From Actinomycetes bacterium (GTDB lineage Bacteria > Actinomycetota > Acidimicrobiia > Acidimicrobiales > RAAP-2), in assembly GCA_021801615.1 (NCBI GenBank), contig JAJYXS010000124.1, positions 1 through 6,549 on the forward strand: a stretch of DNA of 6,549 bases, read 5' to 3'. Positions 1 through 5,644 of the stretch are shown piece after piece (the first letter of the stretch is position 1; the number at the start of each line of letters is the position of its first letter). The notes beneath the pieces were generated by a model. The model ran no database searches, had not been told where the DNA came from, and was given only the letters and a program-made list of their open reading frames with translations. Both the position numbers and the translations under genes were made by a program.

Positions 1-248
1 AGCGACTCGTGGGTGGGGTCGAGCGCCTTGGCGTCCATGTCGGCCTTCACCTGGCCGAGCGCCCAGTTGTAGGCGAAGCGGCGGGCACCGAAATGCGAGC
101 GGACCCGGTCGGCTGCCTCGGGGGCCGTGGGCCATGTCACCTCGAAGGAGAACCCACGAGCGATCCACCCCTCGGAGATGGTGAACTTCTCTCTGGGGGA
201 GCGCCTCTTGGAGGGCGCTGCCTCGGCCGCCAGCACCGGCTCAACCAT
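1..248 (-). CDS. tnpB: IS607/IS605-family TnpB, N-terminal part (runs off left edge)
   Basis: TnpB is the transposon-encoded RNA-guided DNA nuclease related to Cas12; it acts with a guide RNA made from the 3' end of the element. Only the first 82 codons are here. The frame opens at ATG 248-246 (MVEPVLAAEA) and stays open to the edge. It includes EKFTISEGWIARGFSFEVTW and then ARRFAYNWALGQVKADMDAK, the conserved N-terminal helix of IS607-associated TnpB proteins. The RuvC DED residues and zinc finger would lie outside the window. The same frame is open upstream of the ATG, with two GTG codons at about 257-262, so a slightly earlier start is possible. It lies directly downstream of the broken recombinase gene on the same strand. 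Family assignment is firm; whether the whole gene is intact cannot be seen. Confidence 0.85.
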   Translation of the reverse strand, partial: MVEPVLAAEAAPSKRRSPREKFTISEGWIARGFSFEVTWPTAPEAADRVRSHFGARRFAYNWALGQVKADMDAKALDPTHES

Positions 249-280
249 GGCGCTCACCACCTGACCTGCGCTTGCGGTGG

Positions 281-853
281 CTACCTCGATGGCCTTGGCC
301 GCCCGGTGCGCTCCGAACGCCGGCCGTAGAGGCGGGCGCAGAGCGAGGTCATCAGTTCGGTCATGTCCTGCACCAGGTCGTCGTCAACTTCTGCATCATC
401 GAGGATCACCATGCGGCGATTCCCGGCATCCAGGGCACCGGCCACGTACTCTGCCCCGAACCTGGCGAAGCGGTCCTGGTGTTCGACGACGATGGTGGTC
501 ACCGTGGGGTCCGAAAGGAGCTTCAAGAACTTCCTCTGCTTTCCGTTGAGCGCGGAGCCGATCTCGGTCACCACCTTCAACCGAGCGCCCGTTGGAGGCG
601 GCCAAGGCGGTGACCCTCGCCACCTTGGCGTCGAGGTCGGCCTTCTGGTCAGCCGAGGACACACGGGCACAGACCGCAGTTCTGCCGGTGGGCGCCCGAT
701 CCTCGCCGGAGAGGTCCCCCACCATGATGAGCCCACCCACCCGCTGTGCGGGTACCGGCAACCGGCCCTGCCGGAACCACCGATAGGCGGTCTGGGGATG
801 GATGCCTTGGGCCTCAGCCCACTCAGCTCAGCCCACTCAGCCAAGTTCATCAC
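281..853 (-). pseudogene. tnpA: IS607-family serine recombinase (TnpA), frameshifted
   Basis: Remnant of the small serine recombinase that moves IS607 elements. It begins at ATG 850 (or GTG 853) with MNLAEWAE, then loses frame at a 14-bp tandem duplication (813-840). With one copy removed the reading is MNLAEWAEAQGIHPQTAYRW, then FRQGRLPVPAQRVGGLIMVG: the MerR-like DNA-binding head. The middle frame gives the catalytic segment CARVSSADQKADLDAKVARV, with the nucleophilic serine in the ARVSS motif. A second lesion near 575-581 returns the frame to the first one: KVVTEIGSALNGKQRKFLKL, EHQDRFARFGAEYV, then AEVDDDLVQDMTELMTSLCA and RLYGRRS. A third lesion near 306-309 ends it early at a TAG (281-283). 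Every conserved block is present but spread over two frames, so no active protein is expected. Sequencing error could explain the small indels but hardly the 14-bp duplication. Confidence 0.88.
813..840. repeat. Perfect 14-bp tandem duplication inside the recombinase gene
   Basis: CTCAGCCCACTCAG occurs twice head to tail (813-826 and 827-840). Fourteen is not a multiple of three, so it shifts the recombinase frame after codon 8. Deleting one copy restores the family consensus exactly, so this is the probable inactivating mutation, typical of replication slippage. The unit itself contains CTCAG at both ends, which could have primed the slippage. Confidence 0.95.
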
Positions 854-869
854 CGCTCAGTATTGATCG

Positions 870-896
870 GGGGTGTGACAACTGTTGGCATCCCCC
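870..896. promoter_or_regulatory. Imperfect 27-bp dyad between recombinase and methyltransferase
   Basis: The sequence is symmetric around base 883. GGGG (870-873) pairs with CCCC (893-896), TG (876-877) with CA (889-890), and CAAC (879-882) with GTTG (884-887), so 10 of 13 positions are complementary. It starts 20 bp upstream of the recombinase ATG and lies in the spacer to the methyltransferase gene on the other strand. It could be an operator, or part of the left end of the IS607 element, whose ends lack classical terminal inverted repeats. Nothing here decides between them. Confidence 0.35.
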
Positions 897-1016
897 GCGC
901 GCAGGTGTCTACAAACCGTCGCTTCGGGCGATCGGTATCGGTCGGGTCGCGCACGGTGCGCTCCGCGTGCCGAGAAACACGAGACCCTCCGTGCCATACT
1001 GGCGGCACCAGGCACT

Positions 1017-1997
1017 GTGTCGTCACGAGATCCCTCCACGCGCTCCCGATCCGAACTGACGCCGTCGCTCGTGCACGAGGCGGCGCGCGTCGCGCTGTAC
1101 GCTGTCCCCGAGCCCGCGCGACGCTGGGTGAGGATGAGGCGACGAGATGCCAGAACCACGGCCGTCGACCTCGCTGACCTGGACACCATCCTGTCCGAGG
1201 CCGCCCGCCGATTCGAGACGTCAGAGGACGAGGGTCGCAGCTACCTCCTCGGGGTGCGTATGGTGCCCCCTCCGTGGCCGACCGACCCGTTCTCGGACGC
1301 GTACCGCGCCTGGGTGTTCGACCTGTATCGCGCAGTATCGGGACGTGACGACTACGCGGTCGAGCACGAGTCCTCCCCTTTCGACTTCGACGCTGCAGTG
1401 CTCCGCCCATACCCCTTCACCACGGGGTCGGCCACGATCGTCGGCGACGACCTCTTGGCGCGCGGCGCGCTGATCAAGGCGCTGGGGCTCCCCGCTCCCG
1501 CACGCGTCGTGGAATTCGGCGCCGGATGGGGCAACCTCACGTCCGATCTGGTCATGATGGGCCATGACGTGACCGTGGTCGAAGTCGATGAAGGCTTCTG
1601 CCGCCTGATCGAGCGCCGCGTTCCGGAGGCTCACGTCGTCAGGGCCGACATGCTCTCCTTCGCCCGCGACCCAGGCGGTGGTCCGTACGACGCAGCCGTC
1701 TTCTACGAGTCCTTTCATCACTGCGCGGATCACATTTCGATGTTGGAGCGCCTGCACGACGTCGTTCGGACCTCAGGCGTTCTCGTCATGGGCGCAGAAC
1801 CGATCGACCTCCTCCCATACCCTTGGGGTCTTCGCCTCGATGGACTTTCGCTGTGGTCGACCCGCCGCTACGGCTGGCTCGAGCTCGGCTTCGACGAGCG
1901 ATATTTCGCACGCGCCCTCGCGCGAACCGGCTGGAGGCTCGCAGCGACCGACGGACACAGCGCAGGGACGGCCACGTTCGTGGCAACGTCGCGTTGA
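1017..1997 (+). CDS. Class I SAM-dependent methyltransferase
   Basis: Probable cytosolic S-adenosylmethionine-dependent methyltransferase of 326 residues; substrate unknown. The Rossmann-like core lies in the second half. Motif I is VVEFGAGWGNLT (residues 164-175), which binds SAM. The acidic end of strand 2 is VVEVD (187-191), the strand-3 segment is RADMLSF (209-215), and strand 4 is YDAAVFYESFHHCAD (224-238). An N-terminal region of about 135 residues with PPPWPTDPFSDAYRAWVFDL precedes the core; I do not recognise it, but it may shape the substrate site. The start is uncertain. GTG 1017 is chosen because a -10-like CATACT (995-1000) lies just upstream. GTG 1071, GTG 1128 and ATG 1134 are alternatives, and the frame is open back to a TTG at 885 overlapping the IS607 boundary region. 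No neighbour hints at a pathway. Confidence 0.8.
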   Translation: MSSRDPSTRSRSELTPSLVHEAARVALYAVPEPARRWVRMRRRDARTTAVDLADLDTILSEAARRFETSEDEGRSYLLGVRMVPPPWPTDPFSDAYRAWVFDLYRAVSGRDDYAVEHESSPFDFDAAVLRPYPFTTGSATIVGDDLLARGALIKALGLPAPARVVEFGAGWGNLTSDLVMMGHDVTVVEVDEGFCRLIERRVPEAHVVRADMLSFARDPGGGPYDAAVFYESFHHCADHISMLERLHDVVRTSGVLVMGAEPIDLLPYPWGLRLDGLSLWSTRRYGWLELGFDERYFARALARTGWRLAATDGHSAGTATFVATSR

Positions 1998-2043
1998 GCC
2001 CGATCCACCTGGCGCCCCCGCGATCGACTCGTCTCTCGCGCGG

Positions 2044-2063
2044 GCGGCTCCGATTAGAGCCGC
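2044..2063 (+). terminator. Stem-loop downstream of methyltransferase
   Basis: GCGGCTC (2044-2050) and GAGCCGC (2057-2063) form a perfect 7-bp stem with a 6-nt loop, 46 bp after the methyltransferase stop. There is no T-tract, which is common for terminators in high-GC bacteria, so the role rests on position and stem strength. Confidence 0.45.
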
Positions 2064-2440
2064 TCGATACCTCGGTCCATGCTCGATGGCTGTCGGAGCG
2101 ATCTCGTGTCCTTTCCTATTGCACGCGCATCTTCCTTCCCTCCCTCGTCACGACGCACACGCACGATCGGGCACGGCTCTCGACGCACGGGCAGCACGCC
2201 CACGAGACGAGGAAGGCAAGCGTCTATCCCACATGGCGTGGACTTCGAATAGTGCCGAATGCCCGTGCCGGCGTAAGCCCGCACCAAAGCTCTGCCACCT
2301 CGACGACGCGGCGGTGCAGTTCGGAGGACCGATCCTGGCCAATGGTCCCACGAGCTCAGCCGGTGACGACAAACCTGACGTCGGGCGCGACCTCCCGCGC
2401 TCCATACGTCCGGAAGAACGGCTACCGTGCCGCCACACAA
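2064..2440. other. Spacer of about 380 bp without a supported gene
   Basis: Between the hairpin and the ribosome binding site of the potassium channel I find no reading frame with family resemblance and no tRNA-like fold. There is a pyrimidine-rich stretch around 2109-2150 and a possible -10 hexamer TACCGT (2423-2428) that could serve the channel gene, without a matching -35. The spacer is unusually long for this window and may hold a regulatory leader or a decayed gene, but nothing specific can be shown. Confidence 0.4.
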
Positions 2441-2445
2441 GGGAG
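2441..2445 (+). promoter_or_regulatory. Ribosome binding site of the potassium channel
   Basis: GGGAG lies 4 nt before ATG 2450. It is the only clear Shine-Dalgarno site before a gene start in the window, and it fixes this start against the open frame that extends far upstream. Confidence 0.6.
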
Positions 2446-2449
2446 ACCC

Positions 2450-3508
2450 ATGCCGATCTTTCTCGCCAAGCTGCTCAACATCAAGCCTGGTCGACCAGCG
2501 CTGCTCCTGATCGGTGCCGCACTCTTCTGCATCATCTCGGGAGGCGCGATCTTTGCTGCAACCCAGCATCTGCCCCTGACCACCGGCTGGTATTGGGCGA
2601 TCACCACCGCGACGACCGTCGGCTACGGGACAGTGACCCCGAAGAACCCTTCCGGGCGGCTCGTCGCGTCCGTGGTGATGCTGACGACGATCCCCCTGCT
2701 GGCAGGTGCGTTCGCACTCATCACCGGATCGGCAGTAGCGAAAGGAGTGAGAAGGCTCTTGGAGATCGTACCCAGGTTCCCCGACGGCTCGTACATTCTC
2801 GTCCTTGGCATGCATCCCGCGATACCCGTGGTGCTGGAGGAGCTCGAGTCCGCGGACAATGCAATCGTCCTTGTCGCCGACGTCGACCCCGCGAGCGTCC
2901 CCCACCACGTTCATCTGATCAAAGGGGACCCCAGCGACGAGCACGTGCTCGCACGCGGACGTCCCCGCGGGGCTTCGCGCATCCTGATCGCTGCCGACGA
3001 CGACGGGGACGTCCTCGTCATCGCCGTACTGGTCCGACAGGAAGCCCCGGACGTGCCCGTCACCGCTCTCGTGAGCTCTCACCGTCTCATTCCCGCACTG
3101 AAGGACCTCGGGGTCCTCCAGGTGCTCTCTCCCGACGACCTGACCGGGCACACGGTCGCAAAGGGGCTCGAGGCTCCCCACGCGAGCGACCTGCTGATGC
3201 ACCTCGTCCGAGGTGAAGGGCATCGCTTGGTCGAGCACGTCGTCGGCGCCGAAGAGCCGACCCGCTCGCTCAGCGCCATTCGGGGGGAGAGACGCGAGCT
3301 CGTTCTTGGTGTGGTGCGTGGCTCGTACATGTCTCTCGGTGTTGCCGACGACCCCGAAGTGCAGCCCGGTGACCTCCTTCTTCTCGTCGAGCCCAATGGC
3401 GTTCGCCGGCACGAGCACCGCGCTGGCGGAAGCCCACGCCATCCGCAGAGTGCGATCGCGGCACCCAGAGCCGCTCGTTCGTCCGATGGCGCGCCGCTTC
3501 GGGGTTGA
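2450..3508 (+). CDS. Two-TM potassium channel with RCK (TrkA-N/TrkA-C) domain
   Basis: Inner-membrane K+ channel subunit of 352 residues, about the size of MthK-type channels. TM1 is roughly residues 16-38, the pore helix is TTGWYWAITTAT (44-55), the selectivity filter is TVGYG (56-60), and TM2 is about 70-96. A cytosolic RCK domain follows: first strand YILVLG (115-120), KGDPSDEHVL (158-167), then the signature VLQVLSPDDLTG (222-233). A TrkA-C-like part (about 255-315) ends at PGDLLLLVEP. The last 35 residues are Arg/Pro/Ala-rich and probably disordered. Four subunits should form the pore, gated by ligand binding to the RCK ring. The Rossmann turn reads GMHPAI, not GxGxxG; MthK also lacks the full glycine motif there. 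ATG 2450 is preceded by GGGAG (2441-2445), and the membrane region starts directly after it, so longer upstream frames are unlikely. Converges on the dioxygenase with about 40 bp between stops. Confidence 0.92.
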   Translation: MPIFLAKLLNIKPGRPALLLIGAALFCIISGGAIFAATQHLPLTTGWYWAITTATTVGYGTVTPKNPSGRLVASVVMLTTIPLLAGAFALITGSAVAKGVRRLLEIVPRFPDGSYILVLGMHPAIPVVLEELESADNAIVLVADVDPASVPHHVHLIKGDPSDEHVLARGRPRGASRILIAADDDGDVLVIAVLVRQEAPDVPVTALVSSHRLIPALKDLGVLQVLSPDDLTGHTVAKGLEAPHASDLLMHLVRGEGHRLVEHVVGAEEPTRSLSAIRGERRELVLGVVRGSYMSLGVADDPEVQPGDLLLLVEPNGVRRHEHRAGGSPRHPQSAIAAPRAARSSDGAPLRG

Positions 3509-3549
3509 CGGGGGGCCGCCTGTTCTCCGTCGTCTGGTCTACGCCGCGT

Positions 3550-4437
3550 CTACGCCTCCTCGGCCAAGACGAGGTCGTGCTCGAGGCTGAACCAGGTCCG
3601 TGAGCAGCCGACCGGCGCGCCGGGTTCGTCAGGCTCGTGACGCTCGAAGTGGCACACCAGTGACGGTTTGACAGCGAAGACCGCGTCAGTCGTGAGGTAC
3701 GGGCTTTCGTCGTCGAACAGGTGAGTCGTGACGGGTCGGTAGCCGAGGGCCGACACCTTGAGGTGGATGTGGGCCGGACGCCACGGATGCCGTCCCGTTG
3801 CCGCCAGCATTCGCCCGACCGGCCCGTCGTCGGCGATGCGATAGTCGGTCGGACGAACGGCCCAGAACCAGAAGCGGCCGTCAGGCCCGGTGTGAAACTT
3901 CCCTCGCAGGTTCTGCTCCGGCTGCTGATCGTCTTGGACCGCGTACTTGCCGTTGCTTGCGTTCTGCCAGACGTCGAGGGCGGCACCATCAATCGGCCGG
4001 CCGGCCGTGCTCTTTACCGTGCCCGACACGAACGCAGGATCGCCGTACCCGTCACGCTCAGCAATCGACTCACCCATCTGGCGGGTGCAGGATCCCGGCA
4101 CGTAGAACGGCCCGAGGACGGTCGACTCGGTCGCCGTCTCTGTTCCCCGATTGGCGAGAAGATCGACGAGCATCGACACCCCGAGCGTGTCCGACAACAA
4201 GACGAATTCCTGGCGGATCGGCGTGCACGCCTTGCCCGTTGCAGTGAGGAACTCGATCGCGGCGGCCCACTCGTCCTGGGTGAGCTGCGTCTCCTCGATG
4301 AATTCGTGAAGGTGCCGGACCATCCGTTCGAGCAAGAACCGGAGCCGCTCGTCAGGCGTCGCCACGAAGCTCCGCACAACGGCAGCGGTGACGTCCCCAG
4401 GAGTCGTAGCCGCGGCTGATGCCATGGGTCGTGCCAT
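3550..4437 (-). CDS. Intradiol ring-cleavage dioxygenase (hydroxyquinol/catechol 1,2-dioxygenase type)
   Basis: Non-haem Fe(III) enzyme of 295 residues that opens an aromatic diol ring between the two hydroxyls, giving a muconate-type product; cytosolic, normally dimeric. An N-terminal helical dimerisation part (about 1-100) precedes the beta-sandwich core, which starts near STVLGPFYVPGS (105-116). All four iron ligands can be placed by comparison with Acinetobacter catechol 1,2-dioxygenase: Tyr165 (SNGKY), Tyr199 (RPTDY), His223 and His225 (RPAHIH). Their spacing is nearly identical to Y164/Y200/H224/H226. The segment DVWQNASNGKY, then QPEQNLRGKF and DDGPVGRML, resembles hydroxyquinol 1,2-dioxygenases more than classical CatA, so hydroxyquinol is the best guess, with catechols or chlorocatechols possible. 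Start ATG 4437 is preferred because TATCGT lies 6 nt upstream; ATG 4425 is possible. A longer start near 4599 adds residues unlike the family. No other aromatic-degradation gene is nearby. Confidence 0.88.
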   Translation of the reverse strand: MARPMASAAATTPGDVTAAVVRSFVATPDERLRFLLERMVRHLHEFIEETQLTQDEWAAAIEFLTATGKACTPIRQEFVLLSDTLGVSMLVDLLANRGTETATESTVLGPFYVPGSCTRQMGESIAERDGYGDPAFVSGTVKSTAGRPIDGAALDVWQNASNGKYAVQDDQQPEQNLRGKFHTGPDGRFWFWAVRPTDYRIADDGPVGRMLAATGRHPWRPAHIHLKVSALGYRPVTTHLFDDESPYLTTDAVFAVKPSLVCHFERHEPDEPGAPVGCSRTWFSLEHDLVLAEEA

Positions 4438-4443
4438 GGTGAG

Positions 4444-4449
4444 ACGATA
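4444..4449 (-). promoter_or_regulatory. Putative -10 box of the dioxygenase gene
   Basis: TATCGT on the minus strand ends 6 nt before ATG 4437, the distance expected when transcription starts at the start codon itself. No Shine-Dalgarno sequence is present. A 10-bp palindrome GAGAGCTCTC (4464-4473) sits where a -35 element or operator could be. No good -35 match is visible. Confidence 0.4.
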
Positions 4450-4677
4450 CGTCCCGCGACAAGGAGAGCTCTCTCCGGCGTGGGCCTCCGGTCCCAGGTC
4501 TCCTGGTCCGCATCGGCAGCCTCTGTCCATGCTCGCCAGCTCACGGCAAGCCGCGCCAATGCGAGCCAGAAAGTGGCCCAGCCGCAGGGAACCGGACACG
4601 AGCAGCGAACAGGGCCCCTCGAGCAGCGCAGAGCCGGACGCATCCTGACACCCCGCCCAATCAGGGAATTCACTCGG

Positions 4678-4750
4678 AGCGGACGACGGGACTCGAACCC
4701 GCGACCCTCACCTTGGCAAGGTGATGCTCTACCAACTGAGCCACGTCCGC
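4678..4750 (-). tRNA. tRNA-Gly (GCC)
   Basis: Complete 73-nt cloverleaf. The acceptor stem GCGGACG/CGTCCGC is perfectly paired, with discriminator T at 4678, usual for bacterial tRNA-Gly. The D arm contains AGTTGGTAGAG. The anticodon arm is TCACC-TTGCCAA-GGTGA with anticodon GCC (plus-strand 4715-4717), reading GGC and GGU. The T arm is GCGGG-TTCGAGT-CCCGT. CCA is not encoded; the next bases read CCG. It stands alone between dut and the dioxygenase gene, on the same strand as both. Confidence 0.97.
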
Positions 4751-4761
4751 GTGCTGCCTTC

Positions 4762-4790
4762 ACTGTACCGCGTCGGTCCTCTGCGGTGAA
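4762..4790 (-). promoter_or_regulatory. Promoter of tRNA-Gly
   Basis: On the minus strand TTCACC (4790-4785) and TACAGT (4767-4762) are separated by 17 bp and fit a sigma-70-type promoter. The predicted start near 4755 leaves about 5 nt of leader before the mature tRNA. This also implies that the tRNA is transcribed independently of dut. Confidence 0.5.
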
Positions 4791-4843
4791 AGCTCCAGCA
4801 GGGTCCGGTTCGGGTCGACCGCCGGCCCTGCCGCGGTCACGAC

Positions 4844-4859
4844 GGGAGCGATCGCTCCC
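4844..4859. repeat. Perfect 16-bp palindrome
   Basis: GGGAGCGATCGCTCCC is fully self-complementary with no loop. It lies in the spacer between the 16-bp repeat array and the tRNA-Gly promoter, about 55 bp upstream of the -35 box. It could be a protein-binding site for a dimer; as an RNA it could also form part of a terminator for a transcript coming from dut. Confidence 0.4.
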
Positions 4860-4958
4860 CGAAGAACGGGGCGGCCATCTCGTGAGCGGGATCCGAGGCG
4901 CGAGACGCCGACCCAGGAGCGAAGCGTGGTGACACTGGCGGACCGTCGCCTCGAGCGT

Positions 4959-5118
4959 CATGCCCGCCGAGCTTCGTGCCCACCGACCTTCATGCCCGCC
5001 GAGCTTCGTGCCCACCGACCTTCGTGCCCGCCGAGCTTCGTGCCCACCGACCTTCGTGCCCGCCGAGCTTCGTGCCCTCCGAGCTTCGTGCCCTCCGAGC
5101 TTCGTGCCCGCCGAGCTT
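4959..5118. repeat. Array of ten 16-bp tandem repeats
   Basis: Ten contiguous units without spacers fit CRTGCCCNCCGASCTT, followed by a partial unit to about 5127. Three variants occur: A (GCCGAGC), B (ACCGACC) and C (TCCGAGC). Their order is A B A B A B A C C A, so the first part has a 32-bp higher-order period. The first base pair of the unit is CA in copies 1 and 3 and in the partial unit, and CG elsewhere. It sits in the spacer between the dut stop codon and tRNA-Gly. Since 16 is not a multiple of three, all three forward frames stay open and encode the same 16-residue cycle (PAELRARRASCPPSFV), so long frames crossing it are artefacts of the repeat. Function unknown. Confidence 0.95.
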
Positions 5119-5178
5119 CATGCCCGCGTCACGCCCGCACGAGCGGTCCAGGGCGGCTGAAGCACCGCATCGACACAC

Positions 5179-5192
5179 GCCGGGGACCCGGC
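5179..5192 (-). terminator. Short GC hairpin at the end of dut
   Basis: GCCGG (or GCCGGG) pairs with CCGGC (CCCGGC) across a 2-4 nt loop, and the stem touches the last base of the dut stop codon. There is no T-tract. It may help stop dut transcription before the repeat array; the evidence is only the dyad and its position. Confidence 0.3.
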
Positions 5193-5644
5193 TATCGACC
5201 GGTGTGCCCGAACCCGCCGGCGCCGCGGGTCGACCGGGCGAGCGAGTCCTCGTCGACGGGATCGAACACCGCCTGGACGACCGGCTGGAGGACCAGCTGG
5301 GCAATACGGTCGCCTCGGCGCACCTCGTAGCCCTCCTTCGGGTCGGTGTTCACGAGGAGCACTGCGAGCTCCCCGCGGTAGCCGGGGTCGATGAGGCCCG
5401 GAGTGTTGAGGCAGGTCACTCCGTGGTGGAGCGCGAGACCGCTCCTCGGCTGGACGAAGCCGGCGTAGCCCTCGGGAATGGCGACCACGACCCCGGTGGG
5501 CACGAGCGCTCTTCCGCCGCCGGCCGCGAGGTGCACGTCCTTGCGCGCGTACAGGTCCGCACCCGCATCGCCCGGTCTGGCGTACGACGGCACGGGGAGG
5601 CCCGCGTCGAGACGATGGAGCGGGACGGACACCGTTGGCGACAT
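5192..5644 (-). CDS. dut: dUTP diphosphatase (dUTPase)
   Basis: Hydrolyses dUTP to dUMP and pyrophosphate, keeping uracil out of DNA and supplying dUMP for thymidylate synthesis; a cytosolic homotrimer. The product of 150 residues has all five trimeric dUTPase motifs: PGDAGADLYA (24-33), QPRSGLALHHG (65-75), NTPGLIDPGYRGEL (80-93) with the catalytic Asp at about 86, RRGDRIAQLVL (109-119), and the C-terminal RGAGGFGHTGR (140-150), which closes over the nucleotide. Length matches the family norm. ATG 5644 is chosen because homology starts at once (VSVPLHRLDAGLPVPSYARP). The frame is open upstream to 5731, but that extension is low-complexity. No Shine-Dalgarno site is seen; TACCAT (5658-5653) lies 8 nt upstream, suggesting a leaderless or nearly leaderless mRNA. 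Divergent from orn, with the repeat array downstream. Confidence 0.96.
   Translation of the reverse strand: MSPTVSVPLHRLDAGLPVPSYARPGDAGADLYARKDVHLAAGGGRALVPTGVVVAIPEGYAGFVQPRSGLALHHGVTCLNTPGLIDPGYRGELAVLLVNTDPKEGYEVRRGDRIAQLVLQPVVQAVFDPVDEDSLARSTRGAGGFGHTGR

Noticed and set aside
850..1410. Minus-strand frame covering the IS607/methyltransferase spacer
   Set aside because: Arg-rich with no family resemblance, and antisense to the start of the methyltransferase.
2233..2449. Possible small protein starting at ATG 2233 (MAWTSNSAECPC)
   Set aside because: It has no ribosome binding site or recognised motif and runs on into the channel gene in the wrong frame.
1678..3216. 512-codon plus-strand frame overlapping methyltransferase and channel
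   Set aside because: It overlaps two well-supported genes in another frame and reads as Arg/Pro/Ser-rich low-complexity sequence.
2054..3442. Long minus-strand frame opposite the potassium channel
   Set aside because: It is antisense to a gene with unmistakable channel motifs, runs through the spacer, and has no recognisable domain; long antisense frames are expected at this GC content.
4438..4599. N-terminal extension of the dioxygenase
   Set aside because: The extra 54 residues do not resemble the family, and a -10-like box sits right before ATG 4437.
4438..4677. Integrated element or attachment site next to tRNA-Gly
   Set aside because: I found no duplicated tRNA 3' end elsewhere in the window and no integrase nearby; the spacer shows only a 10-bp palindrome.
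4959..5118. CRISPR array
   Set aside because: Units of 16 bp follow each other without unique spacers, and no cas gene is in view.
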